NCBI GenBank assembly: GCA_041738715.1
Contig: JBGSPI010000021.1
Location: 1-64,000, forward strand
Direction of reading: 5' to 3'
Origin: Chamaesiphon sp041738715
GTDB taxonomy: Bacteria > Cyanobacteriota > Cyanobacteriia > Cyanobacteriales > Chamaesiphonaceae
Length of the DNA: 64,000 nt
Shown here: positions 44,893 through 53,797 of the stretch, piece by piece
Layout of the letters: every line of letters begins with the position of its first letter
Position numbering within the stretch: position 1 is the first letter of the stretch
Made by a program: the position numbers and the translations under genes
Notes under the pieces: model-generated
What the model saw: only the letters and a program-made list of their open reading frames with translations
Database searches by the model: none
What the model was told of the DNA's origin: nothing

Positions 44893-47184
44893 CTATGCTT
44901 CGATCGTGACGCGCAGATTGCCACGCTTTTTCATGACCCGACAAGAGGTCGTAATTCTCACGCCTTCGCCTTCAGCATCTTGTTTGCGGGTAAATTCCAG
45001 GTCAATGAGGGTTGACCCAATCCGCAGATTTTTGAAGGAGAGTTGGCGGATGCTCGGAGGTAATGCCGGATCGAGGATGCGCAGACAGTTGCTCGGCGCG
45101 TCGGGAACCAAATTAACCATCATTTGCAGTAACTGAAATACTGTCCCCGTTGCCCAGGCTTGGGGTGAACAAGCCACTGGATATTGGATGGGACTCTGGC
45201 TGGGGCGGCGATCATAGCCGCAGAAGAGTTCAGGTGGCCGATGATATGGTTGATAGATAGTCATATCTAGAATGCCTTGGGCTACTTCTAAAGCTTGTTC
45301 GACGGCACCCACAGACCTTAATCCCAGCGCAATCAGACTATTATCATGTGGCCAGACGGATCCAGTATGATAGCCGATCGGATTGTAAGCTGGAGAGTGA
45401 CTGCTGAGGGTGCGAATGCCCCACCCGCTGAACATATCTGGTGCCCGCAACCGTTCGGCGACACTTTTAGCTTTTTCGGGGTAGAGTAGGCCAAGATGCA
45501 GACATTGACCTGGATTGGAGCTAATACTATCGACCTGTTTGCCATTGCCATCGAGGGCGAGGGCCAGAAAATCTTGGTCAGCGACCCAAAAATCATGGTT
45601 GAAACGGTGCTTCAGATCTTGCGCTTCTTTTTGCCACCGGGTAGCGAGTTCATTTTCCTGACGAATTTTTGCCAGTTCGCTCATCCGAATTTTAGCAGCG
45701 TAGACGTAAGCTTGGACTTCACAGAGGGTGATCGGCCCAGTGGCTATTTTCCCATGTCGATCGACAATACAATCACCAGAGTCTTTCCACCCTTGATTAA
45801 CCAACCCCCGTGCCGAAGTGCGGAAGTAAGTTAAGTAACCAGTCTCAGCAGACAGACGATCGATCCAATCCATTGCGGCTATCGCATTTTCCCACAACTT
45901 ATCGAGGGTCTCGATATCGTGAGTCCAAGCATAATACTCGGCATATAGCATCAGCCATAATGGTGTAGCATCTACAGTTCCATAGTAGGGAGTGTGGGGA
46001 ATTTCCTGACATCGAGCCATTTCGCCCATCCTTAACTCGTGGAGAATCTTGCCTGGTTGTTCTTCCCGCCACTCATCATCAACGGTACCCTGGTATTGAG
46101 CCAAGACCATCAGTGTTTCACGGGCGATTTTGGGATCGAGAATTAAAATCTGACTGGCGGAAATAATCGCATCTCGTCCAAATAGGGTACAGAACCAGGG
46201 TACACCCGCTGATAAGACTGTCCCTTTCACCCCGGGATGATTGGGGTGTGTCGTCGCTCGATCGAAAGTCTGGCGCAATAAATAGATGTCCTGTTCCGCC
46301 CGTTCGATTGCTTGATTCAGTTCGGGATTATCAGTCCGAATTTGGGTGATTTGGGATCGCCAGTTGTCTTCCTCCATCATTTCAGCGGCTTTCGCTTGCA
46401 AAAGTGCCATCGGCACATGTACCCGTGAGACGGGGCGATTATTCATCAACATTTCCAGGCGATAGCCAATCTGACAACTAGCATGAGATTCTAGTTCAAT
46501 ATTCCAAATGGCAGTATATCCCTTAAAATAGTCGGGCAACCGGTGGACAAATTGAATATGGGACTCTAGAATCGCCTCATCTAATCCTTGGTAAGCCAGT
46601 GTTAACTCATCTACTGCTGTCGCCAAGTTTTGAGTATGACCATCGCCATTGGTTTGGACTCGGCGCAGTAATCCCCCCCGCTGTTTACGGTGGAAACCAC
46701 GAATCTCAAACAAGTCGGCAAAATCAGCATCAAAGCTCAAACTCAATTCAAAACTGACAGTAGTAGTGTTGTAATTATAAATGGTCAGTTCTTCAAATAA
46801 ACCGCCATTGAGGACGATTTCCCGCTGAATACTGATGGTTTCAGCGTTAATATCAGGAATATTGGGGTTTGTACACAGGACAGAGAGGGCAAATCCCTTG
46901 TCCGCATTACAAGTAAGTAAAATTGGCGATCTGCCAGCAATTTGTAACTCTAATCGACTCAAGAAACGGGTATCTCGACAGAATAAGCCCATGCTGGCAA
47001 TCGTTTCATCTCGCGAACAGCCAGAAATATTACCCAGCGTGTCAGTAATTAGAAATAAATCATCATCTTTGAGGGTGAGGGTGGGCTGAGGTCGATCGTT
47101 AACTACTCCACAGCCCCATTCAGGAATGTCTAGTTCAGTCGCTGGAACAAAGACTCTTCCTTCGAGTTCGACAAAATTTGACAT
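44893..47184 (-). CDS. Glycogen-debranching/amylo-alpha-1,6-glucosidase-like protein
   Basis: A protein of about 763 residues. The N-terminal domain is the glycogen-debranching N-terminal type (DDLFLITDTLGNISG, then GLFCRDTRFLSRLELQI). The C-terminal (alpha/alpha)6 domain is glucoamylase-like, with PWFCTLFGRDAII, VNQGWKDSGDCI and GYHTGSVWPHDNSLIALGL. Such proteins act on glycogen branches or related alpha-glucans. The start at 47184 has GGAGG 7 nt upstream, far better than the frame start at 47331. It is divergent from tRNA-Leu. Confidence 0.9.
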   Translation of the reverse strand: MSNFVELEGRVFVPATELDIPEWGCGVVNDRPQPTLTLKDDDLFLITDTLGNISGCSRDETIASMGLFCRDTRFLSRLELQIAGRSPILLTCNADKGFALSVLCTNPNIPDINAETISIQREIVLNGGLFEELTIYNYNTTTVSFELSLSFDADFADLFEIRGFHRKQRGGLLRRVQTNGDGHTQNLATAVDELTLAYQGLDEAILESHIQFVHRLPDYFKGYTAIWNIELESHASCQIGYRLEMLMNNRPVSRVHVPMALLQAKAAEMMEEDNWRSQITQIRTDNPELNQAIERAEQDIYLLRQTFDRATTHPNHPGVKGTVLSAGVPWFCTLFGRDAIISASQILILDPKIARETLMVLAQYQGTVDDEWREEQPGKILHELRMGEMARCQEIPHTPYYGTVDATPLWLMLYAEYYAWTHDIETLDKLWENAIAAMDWIDRLSAETGYLTYFRTSARGLVNQGWKDSGDCIVDRHGKIATGPITLCEVQAYVYAAKIRMSELAKIRQENELATRWQKEAQDLKHRFNHDFWVADQDFLALALDGNGKQVDSISSNPGQCLHLGLLYPEKAKSVAERLRAPDMFSGWGIRTLSSHSPAYNPIGYHTGSVWPHDNSLIALGLRSVGAVEQALEVAQGILDMTIYQPYHRPPELFCGYDRRPSQSPIQYPVACSPQAWATGTVFQLLQMMVNLVPDAPSNCLRILDPALPPSIRQLSFKNLRIGSTLIDLEFTRKQDAEGEGVRITTSCRVMKKRGNLRVTIEA

Positions 47185-47368
47185 AGTGATACCTCCGATA
47201 GAGGGGTTAACATCTGTTTCGAGAAAATGGTTTCTGCTAGATTTCTGTACACTATCTACGATTCTCTCAAGCCTAATCTCAAATTGCTTGCATTGAATCT
47301 CAATTAATGCTATCTTGGTTATCCGTGACACAGTTGCATTTGCTCATGATAGCACTGCAATCGCCTTT

Positions 47369-47452
47369 GGGGGTGTGGTGGAATGGTAGACGCGACAGAC
47401 TTAAAATCTGTTGTCCGTTATGGACGTGCGAGTTCAAGTCTCGCCACCCCCA
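47369..47452 (+). tRNA. tRNA-Leu (anticodon UAA), uninterrupted
   Basis: An 84-nt class II tRNA. The acceptor stem is GGGGGTG/CACCCCC with discriminator A, CCA is not encoded. The anticodon loop CTTAAAA gives UAA. The long variable arm GTCC-GTTAT-GGAC is typical of leucine tRNAs, and the T arm is GCGAG-TTCAAGT-CTCGC. The gene runs through the anticodon with no group I intron, though this is the classical intron site in cyanobacteria and plastids. Confidence 0.95.
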
Positions 47453-47479
47453 TCAATCAAATTCGCAATTAAAATTGTG

Positions 47480-48778
47480 TCAGTTATCGTGATTTAGGGG
47501 GATAACTACTACAACCCGTGAGCCGCTAGGGTGCAGTGGATCTGAATAGGTATCAGGCGTACTGATAATTTCAAAACTGCCATGTAGTGATAGTACTCGT
47601 TCGCGCATTCCTTGCACACCAAATCCCGTCATATTATTATCAATAATAAAGCCGCAGCCATTATCAACAATTTGTAATTTCAGTTCGGTAGTTAGAGTCT
47701 GAATTTCAATGATTACTTCACTGGCTTGGGCATATTTGCTGATATTCGTGAGTGCTTCTTGAACGATCCGATAGATGGTAGTCGCAATTGGCTGCGGTAA
47801 ATTGGGTGGCAAATCCAAATCACACTTTGGTCGTACATGGTTGGATAGTTGAAATTCATCTGCTAATTTATTAATTGCTACAAGAAGATCTATTTGTTGG
47901 AGAGGGTCAGAACGTAGAGTTGAAACAGATTCCCGCACATCTTTTAGGGCAGTCGAGGCGAGTCGCTTAGCTTCGCTCAATACTTCGAGAGATTTTGCTG
48001 GTTGAATTTGGGAGAGCTTAAGTGCCATTTCTAAATGTAGATTGAGTGCAGTCAGCGAATGTCCGAGCGAGTCGTGAATTTCTCGCGCAATCCGATTTCG
48101 TTCTTGGAGACTACCATTTTCCTCAGCTTTGAGTGCATAGCTGCGGATGCGTTGATTGGCTATCGCGAGTTCTTCTTTGGCTTGTTTTTCCGCTAAAATT
48201 CGATCGATTAACAGTTGCAGACTAAACAGTATACCGCCGAATAACACCACAAACCCCCACCGAAATCCATCCCGACGTTCGCGTCGAGTTGTTCTAAGCG
48301 ATTGGGGCTGAACAGTCTGAATCTGACTCCGGTTTGTCAGTCTTTCGCCGGAACGAGGTGGTAAACGACGGTAGGGGAATAAGTTCATCGTCATCAGATA
48401 CAAGCCAAATATGCCAGCAGTCAGCCACAATCGATATTTTCGGCCAAAGATCAGATAACTCCGAATCACCACAATAATGTAGAGCAGTACAGCCGGACGC
48501 ATCCCCACACCAGCAGCTACTAAAATTAGGATGATTTGGATGATTGTATAAATAACTCGAATTGATAATTTCCGATCTAGTGGTAAGCGCAGTCCCATCA
48601 CCGCTAATGCCGTCACAATCCCGATATTCAACCACTTTGGTTCGAGCAATTGCGCCTCATATGGAGACACTTCCAATGCCATCACCACTGCGAACAAAAT
48701 CCATTCAATATATAGTAAAGATCTCAGGGGATGGCGCATGGGGCAATAGGGAATGTCAGCAAAGTTGAAGAGACACAT
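47480..48778 (-). CDS. Sensor histidine kinase (NarL-type HisKA_3)
   Basis: A 432-residue membrane kinase. The N-terminal part has about five hydrophobic segments (20-190) with no obvious periplasmic sensor domain. A HisKA_3 dimerisation helix follows, with the phospho-acceptor His235 (ERNRIAREIHDSLGHSL), and then a HATPase with the N box (VQEALTNISKYA), DNGCGF and TGFGVQGMRERV. This kinase type normally signals to a LuxR-type regulator, which is not adjacent, so it is an orphan. An internal ATG at 48739 (MRHPLRS) is an alternative start. Confidence 0.9.
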   Translation of the reverse strand: MCLFNFADIPYCPMRHPLRSLLYIEWILFAVVMALEVSPYEAQLLEPKWLNIGIVTALAVMGLRLPLDRKLSIRVIYTIIQIILILVAAGVGMRPAVLLYIIVVIRSYLIFGRKYRLWLTAGIFGLYLMTMNLFPYRRLPPRSGERLTNRSQIQTVQPQSLRTTRRERRDGFRWGFVVLFGGILFSLQLLIDRILAEKQAKEELAIANQRIRSYALKAEENGSLQERNRIAREIHDSLGHSLTALNLHLEMALKLSQIQPAKSLEVLSEAKRLASTALKDVRESVSTLRSDPLQQIDLLVAINKLADEFQLSNHVRPKCDLDLPPNLPQPIATTIYRIVQEALTNISKYAQASEVIIEIQTLTTELKLQIVDNGCGFIIDNNMTGFGVQGMRERVLSLHGSFEIISTPDTYSDPLHPSGSRVVVVIPLNHDN

Positions 48779-49010
48779 GCTCTGCTTTCTAACATAACTG
48801 GATTTGCGCCAAGATCGGGCATGACCTTAGTCATGACTCAAGTGAATTAGCTCAATGTATCTGTTGCTACTCGATCGAAAATTAACATTTAGGAGCAAGA
48901 TTAATGGTGATATTTGGGAATACTGGGTTTTAGGATTATTCTCACCGATTGCCAACTCTAATTTGGTCAATCGAGCAGAATCACCTCTTACCAGTAGGAG
49001 AGATGAAGAC

Positions 49011-50000
49011 ATGAAACAAGCGTTGATTTGCGGAGTTTCCGGGCAGGATGGAGCCTATCTAGCACAATTACTGTTAAATAAGGGTTATGCTGTCTGCGGT
49101 ACCTCGCGGGATGCTCAGATGTCCTCATTCCAAAACTTGGTCAAATTAGGCATTAGGGATCGAGTCAAACTAGAGTCGATGGCATTGAATGATTTTCGTA
49201 GCGTGTTGCAGGTACTCAAGAAAATCCAACCTGATGAGATTTACAATCTTGCAGGTCAAAGTTCTGTTGGTTTATCGTTTGAGCAGCCAGTAGAAACTTT
49301 AGAAAGCGTTGCGACTGGGACGCTCAATTTATTAGAAGCGATCAGATTTATTGGTGCGCCGATTAAGCTTTACAGTGCGGGTTCGGGTGAATGTTTTGGC
49401 GATACCGGCGAACAAGCCGCCGATGAGATGACTCCATTTCGTCCGCGCAGTCCTTATGCTGTGGCAAAAGCTACGGCATTTTGGGAAGTCGCCAATTATC
49501 GGGAAGCTTATGGCTTATTTGCCTGTTCTGGGATTTTGTTCAATCACGAGTCAACTTTACGTCCAGAGCGATTCGTCACCCAGAAAATCATTGCCGCAGC
49601 TAGGCGGATTGCTAATGGAGATCGGACTCCCCTATACTTGGGAAATTTAGAGGTGAAGCGGGATTGGGGTTGGGCACCAGAATATGTAGAAGCAATGTAT
49701 TTAATGTTGCAGCAGGAACAACCAGAGGACTATGTGATTGCTACCGGAGGTAGTTATACATTGGAAGCTTTTGTCTCGGAAGCTTTTGCCGCAGTGGGAT
49801 TGGATTGGCGATCTCATGTGAAAATCGAAACCAGTTTGTTTCGACCGACAGATTTATCCGTTGGACTGGGTAATCCGACGAAAGCAAAACTGAAGTTGGG
49901 CTGGCAGGCACAGTATCAAATGCCGGATGTCGTCAAAATGATGCTGTCCCAGCCATCTACCCATCCTGGCTTTATGCCTCAAATCCTAGCCGCTGCTTAA
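49011..50000 (+). CDS. gmd: GDP-mannose 4,6-dehydratase
   Basis: A short-chain dehydrogenase-type enzyme of about 329 residues that converts GDP-mannose to GDP-4-keto-6-deoxymannose, the precursor of fucose, rhamnose-type or perosamine sugars. Seen are GVSGQDGAYL for NAD(P), GQSSVGLSF, the catalytic SAGSGECFG and SPYAVAK (YxxxK), and HESTLRPERFVTQKI. ATG 49011 has a GGAGAGATGAAG element and matches the family start; a frame from 48855 adds 52 unconserved residues. Its 3' end overlaps that of the convergent decarboxylase gene by 29 bp. Confidence 0.92.
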   Translation: MKQALICGVSGQDGAYLAQLLLNKGYAVCGTSRDAQMSSFQNLVKLGIRDRVKLESMALNDFRSVLQVLKKIQPDEIYNLAGQSSVGLSFEQPVETLESVATGTLNLLEAIRFIGAPIKLYSAGSGECFGDTGEQAADEMTPFRPRSPYAVAKATAFWEVANYREAYGLFACSGILFNHESTLRPERFVTQKIIAAARRIANGDRTPLYLGNLEVKRDWGWAPEYVEAMYLMLQQEQPEDYVIATGGSYTLEAFVSEAFAAVGLDWRSHVKIETSLFRPTDLSVGLGNPTKAKLKLGWQAQYQMPDVVKMMLSQPSTHPGFMPQILAAA

Positions 50001-50910
50001 ATTCGGCGATTGTTGTCGTTAAGCCTTGCTCTAGTGAGACAGTTGGTTCCCAGTTCAACCAAGTTTTCGCTCGGGTAATATCTGGTTTGCGCTGTCTGGG
50101 GTCATCTTGGGGCAGCGGTTTGAAGATAATTTCCTGCTGGGGATTAATTCGATCCCTGATGTTTTGGGCGAGTTGGAGAATGGTGTATTCTTCTGGATTT
50201 CCCAAATTGACTGGTCCAGTGTGTTCGCCATCCATCAATTTGATTAGTCCGTCTACAAGGTCTGTCACATAGCAAAAACTGCGCGTCTGGCTGCCATCGC
50301 CGTAAACTGTTAAAGGTTTACCTTGGAGCGATTGGGCGATAAAGTTACTGACAACTCGACCATCATTTTCGAGCATCCTTGGCCCGTAAGTATTGAAGAT
50401 TCTGGCGACGCGAATTTCTAATTTATGCTCGCGATGGTAGTCAAAACATAGAGTTTCGGCTACCCGCTTACCTTCGTCGTAACAGGATCTAATGCCGATG
50501 GGGTTAACATTGCCAAAATATTCTTCTGATTGGGGATGAACGGTAGGGTCGCCATAGACTTCCGAAGTTGAAGCCATCAAAAATCGTGCTTTGACTCGTT
50601 TTGCTAGCCCCAGCATATTTGCCGTGCCCAAAAAACTCACTTTGGTAGTTTTGATCGGATTGTACTGATAGTGGACAGGGGAAGCAGGACAAGCTAAATG
50701 ATAGATTTGATCTACTTCTAGCCGAATCGGTTCGGTAATATCATGACGAATTAGTTCAAAGTTAGGATTACCGACCCATTTGGCAATATTCCGTTTGGTA
50801 CCTGTATAAAAGTTATCTAGGCAGATAACTTCATGCTGCTCTTGCATCAGCCTGTCAATTAAATGAGAACCAATAAACCCGGCACCACCTGTAACTATAA
50901 TTCTCGCCAT
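49972..50910 (-). CDS. UDP-glucuronate decarboxylase (UXS) family SDR
   Basis: A 312-residue extended SDR: GGAGFIGSHL for NAD, FYTGTKRNI, HLACPASPVHYQYNP, the catalytic STSEVYG and SCYDEGKR (YxxxK), and IFNTYGPRM. The ACPASPVHYQ and the YDEGKR blocks point to UDP-glucuronate decarboxylase, which makes UDP-xylose for polysaccharide. With gmd it gives nucleotide sugars for cell-surface glycan; the two genes converge. Confidence 0.92.
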   Translation of the reverse strand: MARIIVTGGAGFIGSHLIDRLMQEQHEVICLDNFYTGTKRNIAKWVGNPNFELIRHDITEPIRLEVDQIYHLACPASPVHYQYNPIKTTKVSFLGTANMLGLAKRVKARFLMASTSEVYGDPTVHPQSEEYFGNVNPIGIRSCYDEGKRVAETLCFDYHREHKLEIRVARIFNTYGPRMLENDGRVVSNFIAQSLQGKPLTVYGDGSQTRSFCYVTDLVDGLIKLMDGEHTGPVNLGNPEEYTILQLAQNIRDRINPQQEIIFKPLPQDDPRQRKPDITRAKTWLNWEPTVSLEQGLTTTIAEFKQRLGFEA

Positions 50911-51082
50911 CTTAAAAAGTGATTTGTGCTAGAGGTCTAAACTTCACCCCAGCATGATTATGCCTTATCAAACCACTTCCTGCAATGATTTACGCCTGAG
51001 TTGCCGGTTAGGCAAAAGGTAAAAGTTGATTTCCTGTCTCCCATAGGGTGGTACAGCAACTCTCAAGTCCCAACTAACATGA

Positions 51083-51838
51083 CTACAGGATTTCCTCATT
51101 TGCCAACACGGACACTTTTTCGACTGGGGAAGCTATTTCCACAACTTCTACTTCCACCAGCGGCGCACTAACTACTTGGGGTAGTCTCAATGGTAAGACC
51201 AGTGGTTTTTCGGCAACTATTAATGGTTCCTCTAACCAGTAATTAGCCGTTGGCAGCGTTGATTCTAAATCTGCTAATGGGCGAGGAATGACCATGATCG
51301 ATCGCAATTCACCGATACTCTCCGCTGCTGCCATGCCCGCATCGAGAGCAAAGGTGACATTGGAGATTGTGCCGCGAATAATTGCGGTACAAAAACCAGA
51401 ACCTGTTTTCTCGTAGTCAGAAACATGAACATCAGAAGCTTTGAGCATCGCGTCCATCGCGGCAACCATTGGTGGAAACCCACGTGTTTCCAGCAAGCCA
51501 ACAGCCAAATTACTCAGCTTACTTTTGCCATGTACCTGTGCCAACAACCTGGTACTAATCGGTAAAATGGCATCGAGATTGGCTAACGGTCTTGGAATCA
51601 CCGATCGAGAGATCAGTTCGTCCATTTGCTCGGCAACTTCCGCTCCAGCGGATACAGCTAGCTGAACATCGGAAAAACGACCGCGTACCACTGCTGTACA
51701 GTAACCACTCCCAATTTTTTCATAACCAACTAGAGTGACAGCCGCAGATTTCAACATCATATCTGCGGTGCCGACCATTGCGGGAAAGCTACGAGTGCAA
51801 ATTAAACCGATCGCACTTTCAGCGTCTATATTGGCCAC
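51083..51838 (-). CDS. ccmO: Carboxysome shell protein CcmO (tandem BMC)
   Basis: A 251-residue protein with two BMC domains (about 8-90 and 108-190), each with the AxGLxxTRSFP...GSG core and the RPLANLD/RPLADLE end. A C-terminal hydrophobic and acidic extension of about 60 residues is less conserved. CcmO forms pseudohexameric trimers in the beta-carboxysome shell and is needed for shell closure in Synechococcus elongatus. In this genome it is the last gene of the carboxysome operon, 23 bp after ccmK4, whereas many cyanobacteria have it elsewhere. Confidence 0.95.
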   Translation of the reverse strand: MANIDAESAIGLICTRSFPAMVGTADMMLKSAAVTLVGYEKIGSGYCTAVVRGRFSDVQLAVSAGAEVAEQMDELISRSVIPRPLANLDAILPISTRLLAQVHGKSKLSNLAVGLLETRGFPPMVAAMDAMLKASDVHVSDYEKTGSGFCTAIIRGTISNVTFALDAGMAAAESIGELRSIMVIPRPLADLESTLPTANYWLEEPLIVAEKPLVLPLRLPQVVSAPLVEVEVVEIASPVEKVSVLANEEIL

Positions 51839-51861
51839 TTCGCTTTACTCCAATTCTGTCG

Positions 51862-52203
51862 TTACCTACCCGCAACTTGCGATCGGAACTCTTGGACTTC
51901 TTCAGTATAACCAATTGGCAGAATTCGCTCAACGTTGGGATGTGGACGGGGGATGATCACCCAGGATTCTAATGTACCACCGTAAACTTTTTCGACGACA
52001 TCGACACCCGCTGCCATCGCCTGTTTGACTTCCGAAACATCCCCCCGGATATTCACGGTAAACCGGGCACTACCAGCCCGCAGATAGCCAACTAGGGTGA
52101 CGCGCCCTGCTTTGAGCATGGCATCAGATGCAGCTAAGACAGCGGGGAAACCTTTGGTTTCGATCGACCCAACTGCCTGTTGGGAACTCAGCGAATCAGT
52201 CAT
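51862..52203 (-). CDS. ccmK4: Carboxysome shell protein CcmK4-type
   Basis: A 113-residue single-BMC protein. SIETKGFPAVLAASDAMLKAG followed by RAGSARFTVNIRGDVSEVKQAM, with SARF at the pore region in place of KIGSGRVT, is the CcmK4 pattern. It is predicted to form minor hexamers that tune shell permeability, often mixed with CcmK3. It starts 67 bp after ccmK3. In many cyanobacteria ccmK3-ccmK4 is a separate satellite locus; here it is inside the main operon. Confidence 0.9.
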   Translation of the reverse strand: MTDSLSSQQAVGSIETKGFPAVLAASDAMLKAGRVTLVGYLRAGSARFTVNIRGDVSEVKQAMAAGVDVVEKVYGGTLESWVIIPRPHPNVERILPIGYTEEVQEFRSQVAGR

Positions 52204-52270
52204 GAGAGTTATCTTCCTTGTATGTGGTTATTCATTTCAATCACGTGGATAGTGGGCTAGTTACTATTCC

Positions 52271-52579
52271 CTAAATCCAAAATTCTTCCGACTCCGAAGT
52301 GTAATGAATTGGCAGGACACTTTCCACATTTTCCGGTGGGTTCGGAATAATGTAGTGACTGACAACTCCACCCCGTTTGGTTTCTTCCCCCGCGAGGACA
52401 CCAGCCTCAACAGCTTGTTCGACTTCGGAGACATTCCCGCGAATTGCCACCAGAAACTCGGCGCGCTCGGCTAAACCATAGTAAACCAAAGTGACAGCAC
52501 CAGCCTTGACCATCGCATCGGCTGCTGCCAGCACTGGTGGAAAACCATCTGTCTGTATGACCCCAACAGCTTTAGGCAT
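52271..52579 (-). CDS. ccmK3: Carboxysome shell protein CcmK3-type
   Basis: A 102-residue single-BMC protein beginning MPKAVGVIQTDGFPPVLAAA, with VYYGLAERAEFLVAIRGNVSEVEQAV and the HYIIPNPPENV C-terminal block of CcmK3. CcmK3 does not form stable homohexamers on its own in characterised species and joins CcmK4 in mixed hexamers. It lies between mcdB (61 bp upstream) and ccmK4 (67 bp downstream). Confidence 0.9.
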   Translation of the reverse strand: MPKAVGVIQTDGFPPVLAAADAMVKAGAVTLVYYGLAERAEFLVAIRGNVSEVEQAVEAGVLAGEETKRGGVVSHYIIPNPPENVESVLPIHYTSESEEFWI

Positions 52580-52640
52580 TTAATATCCAGATTTATCTAA
52601 AATTTTGATTACTTAGCGATCGCAAATTGGTCGAGACTAA

Positions 52641-53144
52641 TTAGTCCAACCAACCAATATCAGTATTGGCGCGGCGCAGGGCTGTTTCCTCTCTGGATTG
52701 AGTGGGTCGAGCAGTTAAGGATGAGTAGGTTGAGTCTTTTTTGACGATCGCGGTAGATTTGGCCGCAGATTTGGCGGGAGCTTTAGTTGGGGTAGAAAGT
52801 TCCAAGGCTATTTTCTTAGCATCTTTAAGCTCTTTTGTCAATGTTTCTGTTTTGGCTTGCAGTTGCTCTGCGGACTGGGTTTGGGCTTGTAATTTAGATT
52901 GCAGATCGGCAACTTGCTGCTTTAGTTTCGCTTCGGCTTCCTGGGCAGCTTTGAGTTTAGCGGCGGCATCATCACTGTTAGGTGCGTTCATAGTAGTTAT
53001 ATTGGGGGGAGTTGAATTTGGTTGGGGACTAGAATCGGGGGCCAGTTCTGCCGCTGCTGCTGAGTTAGCCGCTACGGGTAGAACTAGGGGTTGCTGCATT
53101 TCCTGGCGCAATACGTCAGAAGCTGACGGTCTTTTTTTTCTCAT
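52641..53144 (-). CDS. mcdB: McdB-like carboxysome positioning protein
   Basis: A protein of about 167 residues. The N-terminus is basic (MRKKRPSASDVLRQEM), then a Pro/Ala/Asn-rich disordered stretch (about 20-58), a strong coiled coil (about 59-116; KLKAAQEAEAKLKQQVADLQ) and a disordered Lys/Thr/Ser tail. It ends TDIGWLD, with a Trp three residues from the end, matching the C-terminal Trp that I recall as conserved in McdB and needed for carboxysome association. ATG 53144 has GGAG 6 nt upstream, formed by the codons of an earlier in-frame ATG (53156) that overlaps mcdA. It adjoins a ParA-type gene, and the assignment rests on this arrangement. Confidence 0.8.
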   Translation of the reverse strand: MRKKRPSASDVLRQEMQQPLVLPVAANSAAAAELAPDSSPQPNSTPPNITTMNAPNSDDAAAKLKAAQEAEAKLKQQVADLQSKLQAQTQSAEQLQAKTETLTKELKDAKKIALELSTPTKAPAKSAAKSTAIVKKDSTYSSLTARPTQSREETALRRANTDIGWLD

Positions 53145-53146
53145 AT

Positions 53147-53797
53147 CTAGCTCCAATCTTTCCAGATTTCATTGACGACGCAGCGGTAGTCGGCGGCTGC
53201 GGTTGCGGCTGCCTGACCTTTGCACTGACCGATCGGTAATCCTGCCAGCGCAGCGCGTTCGTGAATTTTAAAATTCCGAATTACAGTATAATAAACCGGA
53301 ATCTGACACTCTAATAGAGTTTGTTGCGCTTCTTGAGCTTCTCTCAAACCGCGAGGATTAACTTTCGTCAAGAGAACGCGATGGGCAATCTGCGCCGGAA
53401 TTACTACTTGTCTGACCGTGCGAATCAATGCGGCTAGATCCATTGGGGCTGGAGGAGTTGGCAACAATAAGTAATCCGCGATCGGTAGCAGTTTCGCTAA
53501 TGCCACAGAATCGAGAGCCGGAGGCATATCGATCGTGACAATATCGTATTCCGTCCACTGCTGGCGGTTGACAGTCGTGAGATCTTTAATGGCGACAGTT
53601 TCAAACCCTAAATCTCGATCGGATTGTCGTACCCACCAACTTGCCGAGCCTTGGGGATCGGCATCGACTAGTAAAACACGATGGGTTTGAGCAAATAAGT
53701 CGGCAAGATTAATCGCCGTGGTAGTTTTGCCCACGCCACCTTTCCCGTTCAACACGATCAGGATTTTGGTTGAATTGAGTTTAGGCAGTGTAGTCAT
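53147..53797 (-). CDS. mcdA: McdA, ParA-type carboxysome positioning ATPase
   Basis: A protein of about 216 residues with the deviant Walker A KGGVGKT (19-25, signature Lys19, catalytic Lys24), the VDADPQG switch and a Walker B-like DIVTIDMPP. McdA binds nucleoid DNA in the ATP form and, with McdB, spaces carboxysomes. Retention of the signature lysine is the standard ParA/type-2 form, unlike S. elongatus McdA. The ATG at 53797 lies inside ccmN's last codons, a 17-bp overlap suggesting translational coupling. A frame from 53968 is rejected because it overlaps ccmN by much more. Confidence 0.85.
   Translation of the reverse strand: MTTLPKLNSTKILIVLNGKGGVGKTTTAINLADLFAQTHRVLLVDADPQGSASWWVRQSDRDLGFETVAIKDLTTVNRQQWTEYDIVTIDMPPALDSVALAKLLPIADYLLLPTPPAPMDLAALIRTVRQVVIPAQIAHRVLLTKVNPRGLREAQEAQQTLLECQIPVYYTVIRNFKIHERAALAGLPIGQCKGQAAATAAADYRCVVNEIWKDWS

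Noticed and set aside
47185..47331. N-terminal extension of the debranching-like enzyme to 47331
   Set aside because: The ATG at 47184 has a GGAGG element and matches the family start MSNFVELEGRVFVPAT; the extension has no family similarity.
52741..53175. 144-residue plus-strand open frame antisense to mcdB
   Set aside because: It is a low-complexity Ser/Ala/Cys translation opposite the Ala/Gln-rich coiled coil; no family and no ribosome site. mcdB explains the DNA.
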